A stretch of 64,000 nucleotides of DNA from Catalinimonas alkaloidigena (GTDB lineage Bacteria; Bacteroidota; Bacteroidia; Cytophagales; Cyclobacteriaceae), in assembly GCF_029504655.1 (NCBI RefSeq), contig NZ_JAQFIL010000001.1, forward strand, positions 3,601,001 to 3,665,000, written 5' to 3'. Position numbers and translations under genes: made by a program. Of the stretch, positions 28,251 through 37,962 are shown piece by piece. The notes below the pieces were generated by a model. That model had not been told where the DNA came from, did no database searches, and was given only the letters and a program-made list of their open reading frames with translations. Each line of letters begins with the position of its first letter. Within the stretch, counting starts at the first letter, position 1.

Positions 28251-29264
28251 ATGAAGAAGAGAGTAAGCATTACTGATATAGCCAGGGCCCTGAATGTTAC
28301 ACCTTCTACAGTATCCAGAGCTTTGAACGGGGGGCATAAGATAAGTGAGAAAACCCGAAAGAAGATTATTGACCTTGCCGCTGAACTAGGTTATCGCCCT
28401 AATCCTTTTGCCAAAAGCCTGCTGTACAATAAAACCTATAATATAGGTCTGGTGATACCTGAGTTTACCCATCACTTTTTCAACAAAGTGCTCAACGGAA
28501 TAGAAAGCGTTACCTACGAAAGGGGGTATCATCTGATCATTTGTACGTCTGACAATCTGTACGAAAAAGAAAAGAAATCCTGCCAGACGCTGCTTGATGC
28601 CCGTGTTGATGGTATGGTGGCTACCGTGGCAAATAACAGCCAGAGCTTTGAGCACTATAAAGATATTATTGATGCAGGCGTCCCGCTGGTCCTGATTGAC
28701 AGAATTTGTGAAGATATAGAGACAAACTATGTCATTACCGATGATTTTGAAGGGGCACGGCAGGCAGTAGAACACCTGATTTCTACTGACTGTAGAAAAA
28801 TCATTTATATTAAAGGGCCGGATAGTATATCCACCACTTTTAACCGCTATATGGGCTATGTTGAAGCTTTGAAAAAGCATAATATTCCGCTGAATGAAGA
28901 ACTGGTACTGGCCTCGGATGATGATCTGCCTAAAAAACTTCGCGCACTATTACAGGAAAAGAAAGTGGACGCCATTTTCGCTTTTAGCGATTATCTGGCT
29001 TATGATGCATTGAAAGTCATTAGAGAAGAAGGATTGAGTGTCCCAGAGGACATCTCTGTTATCGGTTATGCCGATGAACCTATTGCCACATATCTAAGTC
29101 CTGCACTTAGTACCGTACAGCAGCCTGCCTTTGATATTGGCCGGATAGGAGCTTCTTTTATCATGGATAGAATTGACAAAGGCTCCTCAGCCGAGCAGGA
29201 CTTTTTTACGGAATACCTGCCCACTAAACTGGTACTGAGAGCATCAACTAAAAAGCCGGTTTGA
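28251..29264 (+). CDS. LacI-family transcriptional regulator
   Basis: The 337-residue protein has the N-terminal LacI helix-turn-helix (VSITDIARALNVTPSTVSRALNG, within residues 4-28), the hinge segment (NPFAKSLL at about 52-59) and a periplasmic-binding-protein-like sensor domain from about 62 (YNIGLVIPEFTHHFFNKVLNGIE) to the end. It should bind palindromic operators and release them, or bind them, on sensing a sugar or sugar phosphate. It is divergent from the second susC operon and converges with the FucP-type symporter, so both are likely targets. The length and domain order are standard and no residue looks damaged. Confidence 0.93.
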   Translation: MKKRVSITDIARALNVTPSTVSRALNGGHKISEKTRKKIIDLAAELGYRPNPFAKSLLYNKTYNIGLVIPEFTHHFFNKVLNGIESVTYERGYHLIICTSDNLYEKEKKSCQTLLDARVDGMVATVANNSQSFEHYKDIIDAGVPLVLIDRICEDIETNYVITDDFEGARQAVEHLISTDCRKIIYIKGPDSISTTFNRYMGYVEALKKHNIPLNEELVLASDDDLPKKLRALLQEKKVDAIFAFSDYLAYDALKVIREEGLSVPEDISVIGYADEPIATYLSPALSTVQQPAFDIGRIGASFIMDRIDKGSSAEQDFFTEYLPTKLVLRASTKKPV

Positions 29265-29277
29265 TGGTTGGTGTAGC

Positions 29278-30555
29278 TTAATGTGTCAAAGCCTTGTCTT
29301 CAACCGCTGCTTTTTTCTTCTCGGAAACCCTTCCATAAATAGCCACGATGATAAAGCATAGAAGCGGTACGATATACGCCAGCCTGATGCTTCCGCTCAG
29401 GTCAGAAAGCTGTCCCTGCACAGCAGTGAGTACCGCACCTCCTAAAATAGCCATGATCAGACCGGAACCTCCAATTTTGGTATCGTTGCCCAGGCCTCTT
29501 ACTGCAAGTCCGTAAATAGTAGGAAACATCAGCGACATACAAGCTGAAATAGCGACCAGCGCATAGACTCCCACTATTCCACCTACTGTCATAACTACCA
29601 GTGACAAGGCAGAAGCTAAGAACGCCAGTATGGAAAGCAGATTACCGGGACTGATATATTTCATCAATGCGGTGAAAATGAAACGGGAAACCATAAAAAG
29701 TACCAGGGCTGCCAGATAATAATCCGCCGCAAGCTCTTCGTTTACATCAAGCTCTAGCATCACATAACGTATAGTGTAAGACCAGACACCAATTTGCGCG
29801 CCGACATAAAAGAACTGCGCAGCTACTCCCCAAACATAATTGCTACGCTTAAACAGTCTAGCGAAAGTAGCTGCCAGTTGCAGATTATGCCCTTCATCAG
29901 AAGCTTTGGGCATTTTAGTGATGGCTATAATTATCCAGAGCAGTAAAAGAATAAATGCTACCCCAACATAAGGCCCCATGACAGCAGACAACTCTGAAGC
30001 TTGAATATCTTTAAGTTCTTCAGCACTCATGAGTGCCCGGCTTTCCGCGCTGGCCTCATTAAGCTGTGAGAGGATGAAAACTTTGCTGAGCAAGACCCCT
30101 ACTATTGAGCCTATAGGATTGAAAGCCTGAGCAAGATTTAGTCGGCGTGTACCGCTTTTCTCTGGTCCCATAGCGATGATATAGGGGTTGGCCGCTGTCT
30201 CTAAAATAGATAAGCCACCTGCCAGTACAAAGAGTGCGGCCAGAAAGTGACCGTAAACCATAGTTTGAGATGCAGGATAAAATAACATTGATCCGACAAT
30301 GAACATCCCTAAGCCCAGTAAAACTCCTGACTTATAGGTAAAGCGTTTGATGTACAGGGCAGCAGGTAGTGCCAAGCAGAAATAAGAACCATAGAAAGCC
30401 AGCTGTATCCAGGAGGTCTGGAAGTCAGACATGCTCATGATCTTTTTAAAGGCAGCCAATAGCGTATCGGTCATGTTATTGGCTAATCCCCACATCAAAA
30501 AGAGGCTAGTGATCAGAATAAAGGGCAATAAAGGCGTTTTTTGGTTGTTGTTCAT
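29278..30555 (-). CDS. FucP/GluP-type sugar:proton symporter (MFS)
   Basis: This inner-membrane protein (425 residues) has about twelve hydrophobic spans and the FucP-branch signatures: FILITSLFLMWGLANNMTD at the start, SYFCLALPAAL, and SILETAANPYI at 116-126. Asp30 and Glu119 sit where E. coli FucP has Asp46 and Glu135, the residues for proton coupling and sugar recognition. Substrates of the branch include fucose, glucose, galactose and N-acetylglucosamine, and the exact one cannot be told. The gene ends 13 bp from the 3' end of the LacI-type gene. It would carry into the cytoplasm the sugar released from the ligand of the second SusC/SusD pair. Confidence 0.87.
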   Translation of the reverse strand: MNNNQKTPLLPFILITSLFLMWGLANNMTDTLLAAFKKIMSMSDFQTSWIQLAFYGSYFCLALPAALYIKRFTYKSGVLLGLGMFIVGSMLFYPASQTMVYGHFLAALFVLAGGLSILETAANPYIIAMGPEKSGTRRLNLAQAFNPIGSIVGVLLSKVFILSQLNEASAESRALMSAEELKDIQASELSAVMGPYVGVAFILLLLWIIIAITKMPKASDEGHNLQLAATFARLFKRSNYVWGVAAQFFYVGAQIGVWSYTIRYVMLELDVNEELAADYYLAALVLFMVSRFIFTALMKYISPGNLLSILAFLASALSLVVMTVGGIVGVYALVAISACMSLMFPTIYGLAVRGLGNDTKIGGSGLIMAILGGAVLTAVQGQLSDLSGSIRLAYIVPLLCFIIVAIYGRVSEKKKAAVEDKALTH

Positions 30556-30661
30556 AGCTATGGTATAAGCTTATTCTCTCGGTATCTACAATAGTACTGG
30601 AAAAGTGAAAAAGTATCTAGTCAAAGCTTTGCGCCACCCCTGTCTTACAACGCTCAAAAGG

Positions 30662-32764
30662 TTATTCGGAAATTTGAAGCTGGGTCAAAGCCTTTTCTGT
30701 ATCTGTCACCGGCAGTTTACACACCTTATTCTGGCACACATAAATGGTTGTCTGACCGTCCACTAGTTTATTCTTAAGCAAAGGCAAGTTTTCCACTATA
30801 CCACCCATAAAGAGGGCTGTGGGCAGGTACTTTTGTTGTAAGCTCCGAGATTTCTCCCTAAACTCTTCGCCCACAACAGCTATCTCATAAGGCTCGTACA
30901 CCTGAAGTCCTAAGAGGCGTGCCCAATTGGCATAATATGCTCCTCCTTCAGTTATCTCTGGCTGAACCTGCTCCAGCATCTGTTTACTCTGTTCCAGAAA
31001 AGGAGCATGGTCATACAAAAGGCCCAGACGGTAAAGTACATGCGCCATCACAGAGTTAGAAGCAGGAATTACATGATCACTGACTTCCATTTTGCGGGCT
31101 ATCAGGTCTTGTGATTGGGCACTGGCATAGTAAAACATTGGCCCTTTTTCATCTTTAAAATTGGAGATAGCATACTCAGTGAGCAGACGTGCCTGGTCCA
31201 GCCAGTGCTTGTCAAATGTAGCCTGATAGAGTACGAGAAAAGCATCTGCCAGAAGGGCGTAATCATCCAGAAAAGCATGGATGCTTGCTTTTCCATCTTT
31301 GTAATTTCTCCACAGCTTACCATCATTACCCATCATATTTTTTTCTAAAAAATAAGCCAGATCTAATGCCTGCTCCAGATAATTTTCATCTCCCAAGGCA
31401 TGATAAACATCCACCAAAGCTTTGAGCATGAGTGCGTTCCACGAACACAATACTTTATCGTCGGTACTGGGGCGAATACGTTCTTCTCGTGCTTCAAAAA
31501 GCTTCTGCTGACCTTCAGAAAGAATGTTATTAAACTCTTTTATACTTAAATGCTGATCCTTAGCAAAACTCTCTATATCGCTTGTAGTGTGCAGAATATT
31601 TTGCTGCTTTTCCCAGTTCCCTTCTTCGTTTAGGTTATAATATTTTTTCAGCAATTTTGCTGACTCATCTTCCAGAACTGATTCCCACTGCTCAGAAGTC
31701 CAGGTATAATATTTACCTTCTTCCCCTTCACTATCCGAGTTGATAGAAGAATAATACGCCCCTTCTCCGTTGCTGAGTTCACGTTCTATAAAGTTTAGGG
31801 TTTGCTGAATCACCTCAGCGTAAGCCTCTTTTTGGGTTAACTGGTAGGCATGGGCATAGAGACTAAGTAGCTGCGCATTATCATACAGCATTTTTTCAAA
31901 GTGAGGCACCAACCAATCAGTTTCTGTGCTGTATCTGGCAAAGCCTCCCCCAAGATGATCGTAAATGCCTCCTCGCTGCATGGCATCCAGGGTAGTTGTT
32001 ACGGCAGTCAGGGCTTTTTCATTACCAGTCAGATAATGATACTGCAAAAGAAATTCCCAGGCAGCAGGTAGAGGAAATTTTGGGGCAGGACCATATCCTC
32101 CTTTTTCAAAATCAATATTGGGTTCCCATGCCGTGAAAAGTTCATTGTATTTCTGTGGAGTAAGCTCAGCCAAGCTATCCTGCAAGCTTAATAAGCCGTA
32201 ATTTTGTATGCCTTGCGTAAGGTCTTCTGCCTGTTGTACTACCTGCCCCTTTTGGTTTTTATAAAGTTTGCTTACCTGTTCTAATAATGTGGTCCACCGC
32301 TCTTTGGGAAAGTATGTGCCTGCATAAAAAGGCTTTCCGTCGGGTAAGGCAAAGGCATTGAGCGGCCAGCCTCCCCTCCCATTCAGCAATTCAGCGGCAT
32401 TCATATAAACCTGGTCAATATCAGGGCGCTCCTCCCGGTCTATCTTAATGGCGATAAAATTCTCGTTCATGATACGGGCTACTGCCGTATCTTCAAATGA
32501 CTCATGTTCCATCACGTGGCACCAGTGGCAGGCGGCATAGCCGATACTGATAATCAAAGGCTTATCCTCGGCTTTAGCTTTGCTAAGTGCTTCTTCTCCC
32601 CACTCATACCAGTTGACCGGATTGTCTGCATGCTGCTGGAGGTATGGGCTGCTGGCTTCTGCCAGGCGGTTAAGTTCTGCACCTTGGTGCTCGCTGTCGG
32701 GTTGTTGACAAGAGGCGAAGAAGAGGATAAAGAGTAGCGGAAGAATGTTTTTTCTGGTTTCCAT
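30662..32764 (-). CDS. DUF255 thioredoxin-fold protein (YyaL/SSP411 family), lipoprotein form
   Basis: The family consists of a thioredoxin-like N-terminal domain and an (alpha/alpha)6-barrel like that of glycan-processing epimerases. Counting from the Met at 32764, the protein is 700 residues long, has a lipoprotein signal ending FFASC (Cys19), then [33 protein letters not shown] with the CHWC pair at Cys79 and Cys82, [12 protein letters not shown] and GGWPLNAF. The barrel follows from about 230. The open frame reaches further upstream to 32872, but those 36 residues have no export logic, while the [12 protein letters not shown] start gives a proper lipobox. Family function is poorly known; a role in redox or sugar-related metabolism has been suggested. 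An exported form is less usual than the cytosolic one. Confidence 0.85.
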   Translation of the reverse strand: METRKNILPLLFILFFASCQQPDSEHQGAELNRLAEASSPYLQQHADNPVNWYEWGEEALSKAKAEDKPLIISIGYAACHWCHVMEHESFEDTAVARIMNENFIAIKIDREERPDIDQVYMNAAELLNGRGGWPLNAFALPDGKPFYAGTYFPKERWTTLLEQVSKLYKNQKGQVVQQAEDLTQGIQNYGLLSLQDSLAELTPQKYNELFTAWEPNIDFEKGGYGPAPKFPLPAAWEFLLQYHYLTGNEKALTAVTTTLDAMQRGGIYDHLGGGFARYSTETDWLVPHFEKMLYDNAQLLSLYAHAYQLTQKEAYAEVIQQTLNFIERELSNGEGAYYSSINSDSEGEEGKYYTWTSEQWESVLEDESAKLLKKYYNLNEEGNWEKQQNILHTTSDIESFAKDQHLSIKEFNNILSEGQQKLFEAREERIRPSTDDKVLCSWNALMLKALVDVYHALGDENYLEQALDLAYFLEKNMMGNDGKLWRNYKDGKASIHAFLDDYALLADAFLVLYQATFDKHWLDQARLLTEYAISNFKDEKGPMFYYASAQSQDLIARKMEVSDHVIPASNSVMAHVLYRLGLLYDHAPFLEQSKQMLEQVQPEITEGGAYYANWARLLGLQVYEPYEIAVVGEEFREKSRSLQQKYLPTALFMGGIVENLPLLKNKLVDGQTTIYVCQNKVCKLPVTDTEKALTQLQISE

Positions 32765-32934
32765 AGCAAATCTGAACTCATTAATATTTGACAGCAATTG
32801 GAGATACAAGTTGAGCAGCCAAACTTGTATAAAAAAGCTGATTTGCAATATAAAGAAAACAGACACAGTCATACTGCTGTGTCTGATTCACTAGTACGCT
32901 CAATGAGAATTTAAACTTTTACTTGTCAGTTTTC

Positions 32935-33410
32935 TGCTAAGAAAACTTCATGCTGGTCAAGCTCATAGCTTCTTTCCATAAGCTGCCATTTACCGATGAT
33001 AGCCATTTGGTAGCCCCGCTTTTTCATCTCAGTGAGTAATTACTGTCTTTCTACGGGCAGGCTACCATCCAGATCCAGTACGCCATTGGTTTACAGATAC
33101 TGGGCGGTCATGACGCTGGCGCAGCTGAGTGTACAGATAGAATTATTGCAAAACTCCTGATCAGATATCATCCCCTACTTTCCTAACTCGTCCAGCACTG
33201 CGGTGGGGTTAAGTGAAGCCAGACGGCTGCCATACACGCCAATTGCCTGGGTGGTATGATCGTCAGGCATAATGAAAATAATATTGGGTTTAGCAAATGA
33301 TTGTTCTGAGTTGGCTTTCTCCTGGGCATGACAAGAGAATAAACAAAGAACAAAGCCCAGGCTCAGTAGTAATTTGGCCCAGTTTGTTTGTGGTGTAGGT
33401 TGGCATTGGC
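32935..33410 (-). pseudogene. Arylsulfatase-family relic, N-terminal part
   Basis: The minus strand shows a signal peptide (LLLSLGFVLCLFSCHAQ), then KPNIIFIMPDDHTTQAIGVYG, LASLNPTAVLDEL, a stop, NNSICTLSCASVMTAQYL, LDLDGSLPVERQ, a stop, and EMKKRGYQMAIIGKWQL. This is the start of a formylglycine-dependent sulfatase. The maturation motif CxPSR reads CTLSC, so Pro and Arg are lost. The GKWHL histidine is Gln. Two or more stops interrupt the frame, and the C-terminal two thirds are gone. It follows the direction of the DUF255 gene and lies just upstream of it. Confidence 0.65.
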
Positions 33411-33931
33411 GTTTGAGTAGTTCTAGGTGTATTGATGAGTTGTTATTGTTTTTCTAACATAAAGCAGTCTGCCATCACATTCCAGTCAAAGCTTTGCGCA
33501 GCAGGTAAACAGTCACTTCTTGCTATTTTCTGGCAGTAGGAGGTAATGCTTTGTTACTGATTTGCCTCCAGCGCTCTTCATCTTTTCCACATTTTCCGGT
33601 TGAAGAGTTTTCCGAAATGCCACTTATCGCATTGCGCAGGCGATTCCCGGAGAAATCCTCCTAGCTCCCAGTGCTGACAACTTGCAAGCTTCCAGCAAAT
33701 GAATTTTCATTGTTGTCCTATTCATGCTTTTTTGACCTTATTGAGTTATGAGAATAATTATTTTCTGTTAAAAAGTACTATCCCGTTACCTAAAACGGTT
33801 TGTTCAGGATAGAAAAAGTATTGAGCATTGAGTTGTCGTAAAAACCTGCCCAAAGTAAACCGGCCAATAGCAATGCTAATGGTGTTTATTGAAAAAAATG
33901 GGTACATTCCTTTCATCTATTTCAGAAAGCT
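33411..33931. other. Intergenic stretch, probably decayed sequence
   Basis: No gene or repeat could be assigned. Base composition in 33480-33720 is higher in GC than in true intergenic DNA nearby and six-frame reading gives short broken stretches, so old coding sequence is likely, but the family could not be recognised. Confidence 0.3.
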
Positions 33932-34807
33932 ATGAAGGAAATACCCGAAGTAAGGTTCAAGAAAGATACTGAACAGACCCTTGAATTTGAAATCACCCAA
34001 TTGTCTAAACTATTTCAGAATACCTTTCATGACCACGACCCCATGAAATCTCACCGGCTGAATTTTTATACGATTATCTTTGTCACTGACGGCAAGCCCG
34101 GAACCCATTACATTGATTTTAACACCTATGAGTACAAACAGGGCAATCTGATTTTTATTGCCAAAGAACAGCTGCATGCCTTTTCATCATTACAAAACAA
34201 TGAGGGTTATCTTGTGCTCTTTACCGAAAGCTTCCTCACCCAAAGTATGGCTTTTGAAGACAACATCTTTTTACAGCAGCTTTTTAACTATCAGCTCTAT
34301 CACCCGGTAGTGCCATTGCCCCACGAGCAATACCGCGAGTTCGAGACGATCATTACTATGGCTCGGCAGGAAAGAGAACGTACTAGTGATTTTGCCAGTG
34401 CAAGAATATTGCGGAGCTACCTGAATCTGCTGCTCTTAAAATCCCAGCGGCTGAGGAATGAGCATGCCCATTATCCTGACTCAAGCTATTATCAGGAATT
34501 CAATCAATTTCAGCAACTCCTGCGGCAGGATCTTTTTCGTTCGCGAAAAGTCAGCTATTACGCTGAACAGCTCAATATGTCATCTAAAAAGCTCAATATG
34601 ATCACGCAGGAGATGGTGAGCATGCCTGTCAAGACTTATATCACCGCCAGCTTCATTTTGGAGATCAAACGAATACTCGCTAACTCATCCCTTACGGTGA
34701 ACGAAGTGGGCTATGAAGCCGGATTTAAGGAACCTACCAATTTTGTCAAGTTTGTGAAAAAATACACGGATATGACCCCGACTGAGCTGAGAAGCACACT
34801 TCGTTAA
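33932..34807 (+). CDS. AraC-family transcriptional regulator
   Basis: The protein (291 residues) has an N-terminal cupin-like sensing domain (about 35-130; HRLNFYTIIFVTDGKPGTHYIDF, then KQGNLIFIAKEQLHAF) and a C-terminal double helix-turn-helix of the AraC type at about 190-290 (VSYYAEQLNMSSKKLNMI, then EVGYEAGFKEPTNFVKFVKKYTDMTPTELR). The start at 33932 agrees with the length usual for this Bacteroidota branch. It precedes the siderophore-interacting-type gene on the same strand with a 296-bp gap, so it may control that gene, but the window gives no direct proof. Confidence 0.9.
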   Translation: MKEIPEVRFKKDTEQTLEFEITQLSKLFQNTFHDHDPMKSHRLNFYTIIFVTDGKPGTHYIDFNTYEYKQGNLIFIAKEQLHAFSSLQNNEGYLVLFTESFLTQSMAFEDNIFLQQLFNYQLYHPVVPLPHEQYREFETIITMARQERERTSDFASARILRSYLNLLLLKSQRLRNEHAHYPDSSYYQEFNQFQQLLRQDLFRSRKVSYYAEQLNMSSKKLNMITQEMVSMPVKTYITASFILEIKRILANSSLTVNEVGYEAGFKEPTNFVKFVKKYTDMTPTELRSTLR

Positions 34808-34858
34808 GCGTAATTTCCCGTTTTTACCATTCTTACACCCAGATTAACCTAACCCTCC

Positions 34859-34866
34859 TACCTTTG
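34859..34866 (+). promoter_or_regulatory. -7 element in the gap before the siderophore-interacting-type gene
   Basis: TACCTTTG matches TAnnTTTG exactly. It lies about 240 bp before the next start codon, so the leader would be long. Between them a broken frame (EHEWLRQMDSGEELKNNRR and on, ending near 35010) looks like the tail of a lost gene that I could not identify. Confidence 0.35.
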
Positions 34867-35103
34867 CTGGCGTATCATCGTGTAGTTGTCAGGACAATAC
34901 AATCAAACGCCTGCTCACTCATGAGCATGAGTGGTTACGGCAGATGGACAGTGGGGAGGAGCTAAAGAACAACCGCAGGTTAATCGTTCTGTGCAAAGAA
35001 ATTGACAAATAACAGAAAAATCTTCTCCAGCGAGCTCCTACGATGCATCAGCCCTTAGCGAGCTGGCAAGGAACGTTCATGCTTTAAAATTAGACTAAGA
35101 CCA

Positions 35104-35832
35104 ATGGGAATTATTGAAAATATAGTAAAAAAAGTTGTACTGCAGGAGGCAGTAATTATTGCCAAAACACAGCTTTCAGAATCAGCTTACCGAATCAGGT
35201 TACAAAATGATAACATTGCTAAGGCTGATTTTATTCCTGGCTATTTTTTACGCTTGGGAATTGGTATCGGCAAGGACGACATCCCACTAAAGGACAAAGT
35301 GAGAAGCTATAGTGTTTGGGGTTTGAATAAATCTAATGGACACATAGACCTTGCGATCGCTACGCATAGTAAGGGGATCGGTGCTGAGTGGACAAAAGAA
35401 AGCAAAAGTGGAGATAAGGTTTACTTTAAGTGGAAAAAAGGCAATTTCTTAGTTGACGACACGGCAGACAGTTACCTGATGATCGGTGACTTATCCGCAT
35501 TATCTCATCTGTATATGATTAGACGCAATCTTTCCAGAGACAAAAAAATAGAAAGTGTCTTATACAGTCAGCATCAAGGCGAACTTTTTCCGGATATTGA
35601 CGGAGCCACACCATTTGATTTTTATGAAATGCCTCAAAATCCTTATGATGAGCTGATTTCCAGAGTAAAAGAAGTTGTACCCAAAATGACAGGTAAAAAA
35701 ATGGTTTACATTGGCGGAGATAGCAGAATATGTATAGCGCTAAACCAATATTTTAGAAAAGAACTACACTGGAAACCCAAACAGATAAAAACAAAACCTT
35801 TTTGGAACCCAGACAAAAAGGGACTTGAATAA
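35104..35832 (+). CDS. Siderophore-interacting-protein-family flavoprotein
   Basis: This 242-residue cytosolic protein belongs to the SIP/ViuB branch of ferredoxin-reductase-like flavoenzymes. An FAD-binding barrel covers about 10-115 with RSYSVWG at 67-73, the flavin-contact motif that normally reads RxY(S/T), and HIDLAIATHSKGIGAEWTKESKSGDKVYF after it. The NAD(P)H-like domain follows (SYLMIGDLSALSHLYMI; MVYIGGDSRICIALNQYF). The family reduces ferric siderophores in the cytoplasm, but some members act on other acceptors. Length is typical. The neighbour is an AraC regulator, a usual pairing for iron-related genes. Confidence 0.78.
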   Translation: MGIIENIVKKVVLQEAVIIAKTQLSESAYRIRLQNDNIAKADFIPGYFLRLGIGIGKDDIPLKDKVRSYSVWGLNKSNGHIDLAIATHSKGIGAEWTKESKSGDKVYFKWKKGNFLVDDTADSYLMIGDLSALSHLYMIRRNLSRDKKIESVLYSQHQGELFPDIDGATPFDFYEMPQNPYDELISRVKEVVPKMTGKKMVYIGGDSRICIALNQYFRKELHWKPKQIKTKPFWNPDKKGLE

Positions 35833-35968
35833 TCCGACCTGCTAACATTGGTCATAAAGAATAGCGGTTTCAAAGCTCAGAAAGAAAATCAACGAAATGA
35901 AGATGGATAGTAAACCGAAAATTAGCACAAAAAATCCCGCTGTTAGCATTAAAAAAAAGGAATAGAAC

Positions 35969-36262
35969 ATGCAAATAAGAAAAGCTCCAGAAGCGGATCA
36001 TGAAGCCGTTTGAAAATTTTCCAGATGATAAGTCCGAAAGCATAGAGAAAGGGAATTGGAAAAAAACTATGTGAACATTCAATCCGTTTCGTGCAGCAAA
36101 GCGGTTATTTCGGGATACAGTTTAATATTGTTGTGAGTACAAATCTTGGAGCAATAAAATCGTGGAAAAAATTTGGATTCAGGATCATAGGCACAAGCCC
36201 AAAAGGTTTCAGGCACTCAAAATTAGGATTGGTGGAGACTTATATCATGTTTAAGGGATATA
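35969..36262 (+). pseudogene. GNAT-family acetyltransferase relic
   Basis: From ATG 35969 the frame reads MQIRKAPEADHEAV followed by a TGA where the family has Trp, which is the start of a GNAT acetyltransferase. After a broken middle, the frame from 36091 reads FNIVVSTNLGAIKSWKKFGFRIIG, FRHSKLGLVETYIMFKG, its C-terminal part with the acetyl-CoA and substrate strands. About 200 bp of the middle is missing. The open frame continues past the natural end to 36396 by chance. Confidence 0.55.
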
Positions 36263-36398
36263 GCCTGAAAAATTTAAGGAATTTGATACAGAAAAAGAAA
36301 ACTGATGCTACAGCCATGAGGATAATAGCTGACATGATTCAACTATGCCTTTTAGCCAAATGGCTGTGCCTAATAAAGAACAAAAAATTCAGATAGAA

Positions 36399-37826
36399 AT
36401 GTACTTAAAGAAAAATCAATTGATAGTTACACGCTTTCGTGCTGCCAAAAGGTATGCATCAATACCTAAGGTCACTTTGCTCTTATTGACTGTTATTTTT
36501 TCACAAGCATGTCAAAATTCCTCAGAAGAAAATACTCTTCAGGAGCAAACGAAGGAGCATCCGAATATCAGTAAACTAAGAAGCCAATCCGCTGAATTCA
36601 CTCCTGAAATTATCCAGTTAAACAAAAATGTGTATGTAGCTGTAGGATTCGATGGCTCGAACGCTTCTATGGTTATAGGAGAACAAGGCGTGGTGATCAT
36701 AGATGCACTTAGAGCTTTGGGTGCGGCGGAAAAGGTAGCAGAAGAATTTCAGAAAATAACAGATAAGCCTGTCAAGGCATTAATTTATACCCATAGTCAT
36801 CAGGACCATAGTGGAGGCACTGCAGCATTTGTTGGTGATAGCCAAGGTGTTAAGATCATTGCCAGAGCCGGATTTAAAGATGAGCTGCAGGAACGATCAC
36901 CGGTAGAGCCTATCTTAAAACAACGCAACGCACGACAATTCGGGCGGAATTTACCGGCAGAAGAGGTCATCAATCGCGGTGTAGCTCCAGGCACTACTCC
37001 GACAGACAGAGTCGGGGAAGGATACATAGAGCCGAACACTACCTTTGAAGACTCTATGCTGGTTACGCTTGCCGGCCTGGATTTTGAACTACATGCGGCT
37101 AATGGAGAAACCAATGACCAACTCTTTGTATGGATTCCTGCTCTTGAAACATTGTTCACCGGAGACAATTACTATAAATCCTTTCCGAACCTATATGCCA
37201 TTCGGGGTTCACAATACAGAGATGTTAAATCATGGGGTGAATCAGTACAAAAAATGAGTACTTTGCCGGTGGAATACCTCGTGCCCGGACATACCCGCCC
37301 ACTCTCTGGAAAAGCACTTGTGCATCGTAGACTGAAAAACTACGCTACAGCTATTTTAAGTGTCTATCAACAAACCATAGATGCCATGAACCAGGGCTAT
37401 ACCCTCCAGCAAACGGTTGACAGTGTCCGCTTAGCGGATTCACTGCGAAATCAACCTAACCTGCAGGAGTTTTATGGCTCAGTGCCATGGGGGGTACGAT
37501 CTATTTTCCTTCACTATGTAGGTTGGTTTGATGGAAACCCTACCAACCTTTACCCCCTCTCCGGTTCGCAGGAGGCAAAACATATTGTTGAACTCGCCGG
37601 AGGAGAACAGAAAATGTTTGATCAACTCAATGATGCCCTAAAGGAAGAGCATTATCAGTGGGGCTTACGATTAGCTGACTATTTACTCCAAACTGATTAT
37701 GAAAAAACAAAAGTCATTGAAGTGAAGGTAAAGTTATTAAGAGCTTTAGCGGCACAGCAAATCAATGCACCAGCCAGAAACTACTATCTCTCTTATGCAA
37801 ATGAATTGGAAAGAAATAGTGAGTAG
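36399..37826 (+). CDS. MBL-fold hydrolase, alkylsulfatase-like (SdsA/BDS1 type), lipoprotein
   Basis: The catalytic metallo-beta-lactamase domain carries HSHQDH (His150 to His155 counted from the longest frame, which opens at 36345) with further metal ligands in NGETNDQLF and VPGHTRP. A dimerisation domain follows (TIDAMNQGYTLQQTVD, then FYGSVPWGVRSIFLHYVGWFDGNPTNLYP), which is typical of SdsA-type alkylsulfatases. The C-terminal sterol-carrier-like domain of full-length SdsA (about 650 residues) is absent here. A lipobox (FSQAC) follows a hydrophobic stretch. I prefer the Met at 36399 because it shortens the charged lead; even so about 37 residues precede the lipobox Cys, so the start is uncertain. 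Substrate could be alkyl sulfates or a related ester. Confidence 0.78.
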   Translation: MYLKKNQLIVTRFRAAKRYASIPKVTLLLLTVIFSQACQNSSEENTLQEQTKEHPNISKLRSQSAEFTPEIIQLNKNVYVAVGFDGSNASMVIGEQGVVIIDALRALGAAEKVAEEFQKITDKPVKALIYTHSHQDHSGGTAAFVGDSQGVKIIARAGFKDELQERSPVEPILKQRNARQFGRNLPAEEVINRGVAPGTTPTDRVGEGYIEPNTTFEDSMLVTLAGLDFELHAANGETNDQLFVWIPALETLFTGDNYYKSFPNLYAIRGSQYRDVKSWGESVQKMSTLPVEYLVPGHTRPLSGKALVHRRLKNYATAILSVYQQTIDAMNQGYTLQQTVDSVRLADSLRNQPNLQEFYGSVPWGVRSIFLHYVGWFDGNPTNLYPLSGSQEAKHIVELAGGEQKMFDQLNDALKEEHYQWGLRLADYLLQTDYEKTKVIEVKVKLLRALAAQQINAPARNYYLSYANELERNSE

Positions 37827-37916
37827 CATATATGATAGGAGTAATATGAGGATGTCTTTTCTCATTTTCACCATTTTCACGCCTAATTTCACCTGTCGCT
37901 TCTATTCTTTTGAATT

Positions 37917-37924
37917 TATCTTTG
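37917..37924 (+). promoter_or_regulatory. -7 element before the NmrA-like gene
   Basis: TATCTTTG matches TAnnTTTG exactly, 38 bp before the ATG. No clear TTTG at the proper distance. Confidence 0.5.
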
Positions 37925-37962
37925 ACTCAGCAATTTAGTGTAGACCCAAAATCTTAACAAGC

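Noticed and set aside
32765..32872. N-terminal extension of the DUF255 protein
   Set aside because: The extra 36 residues precede a proper lipoprotein signal and would bury it.
36091..36396. A 101-codon open frame on the plus strand
   Set aside because: Only its first half is meaningful (GNAT C-terminus); the rest is chance readthrough. Annotated as part of the GNAT relic.
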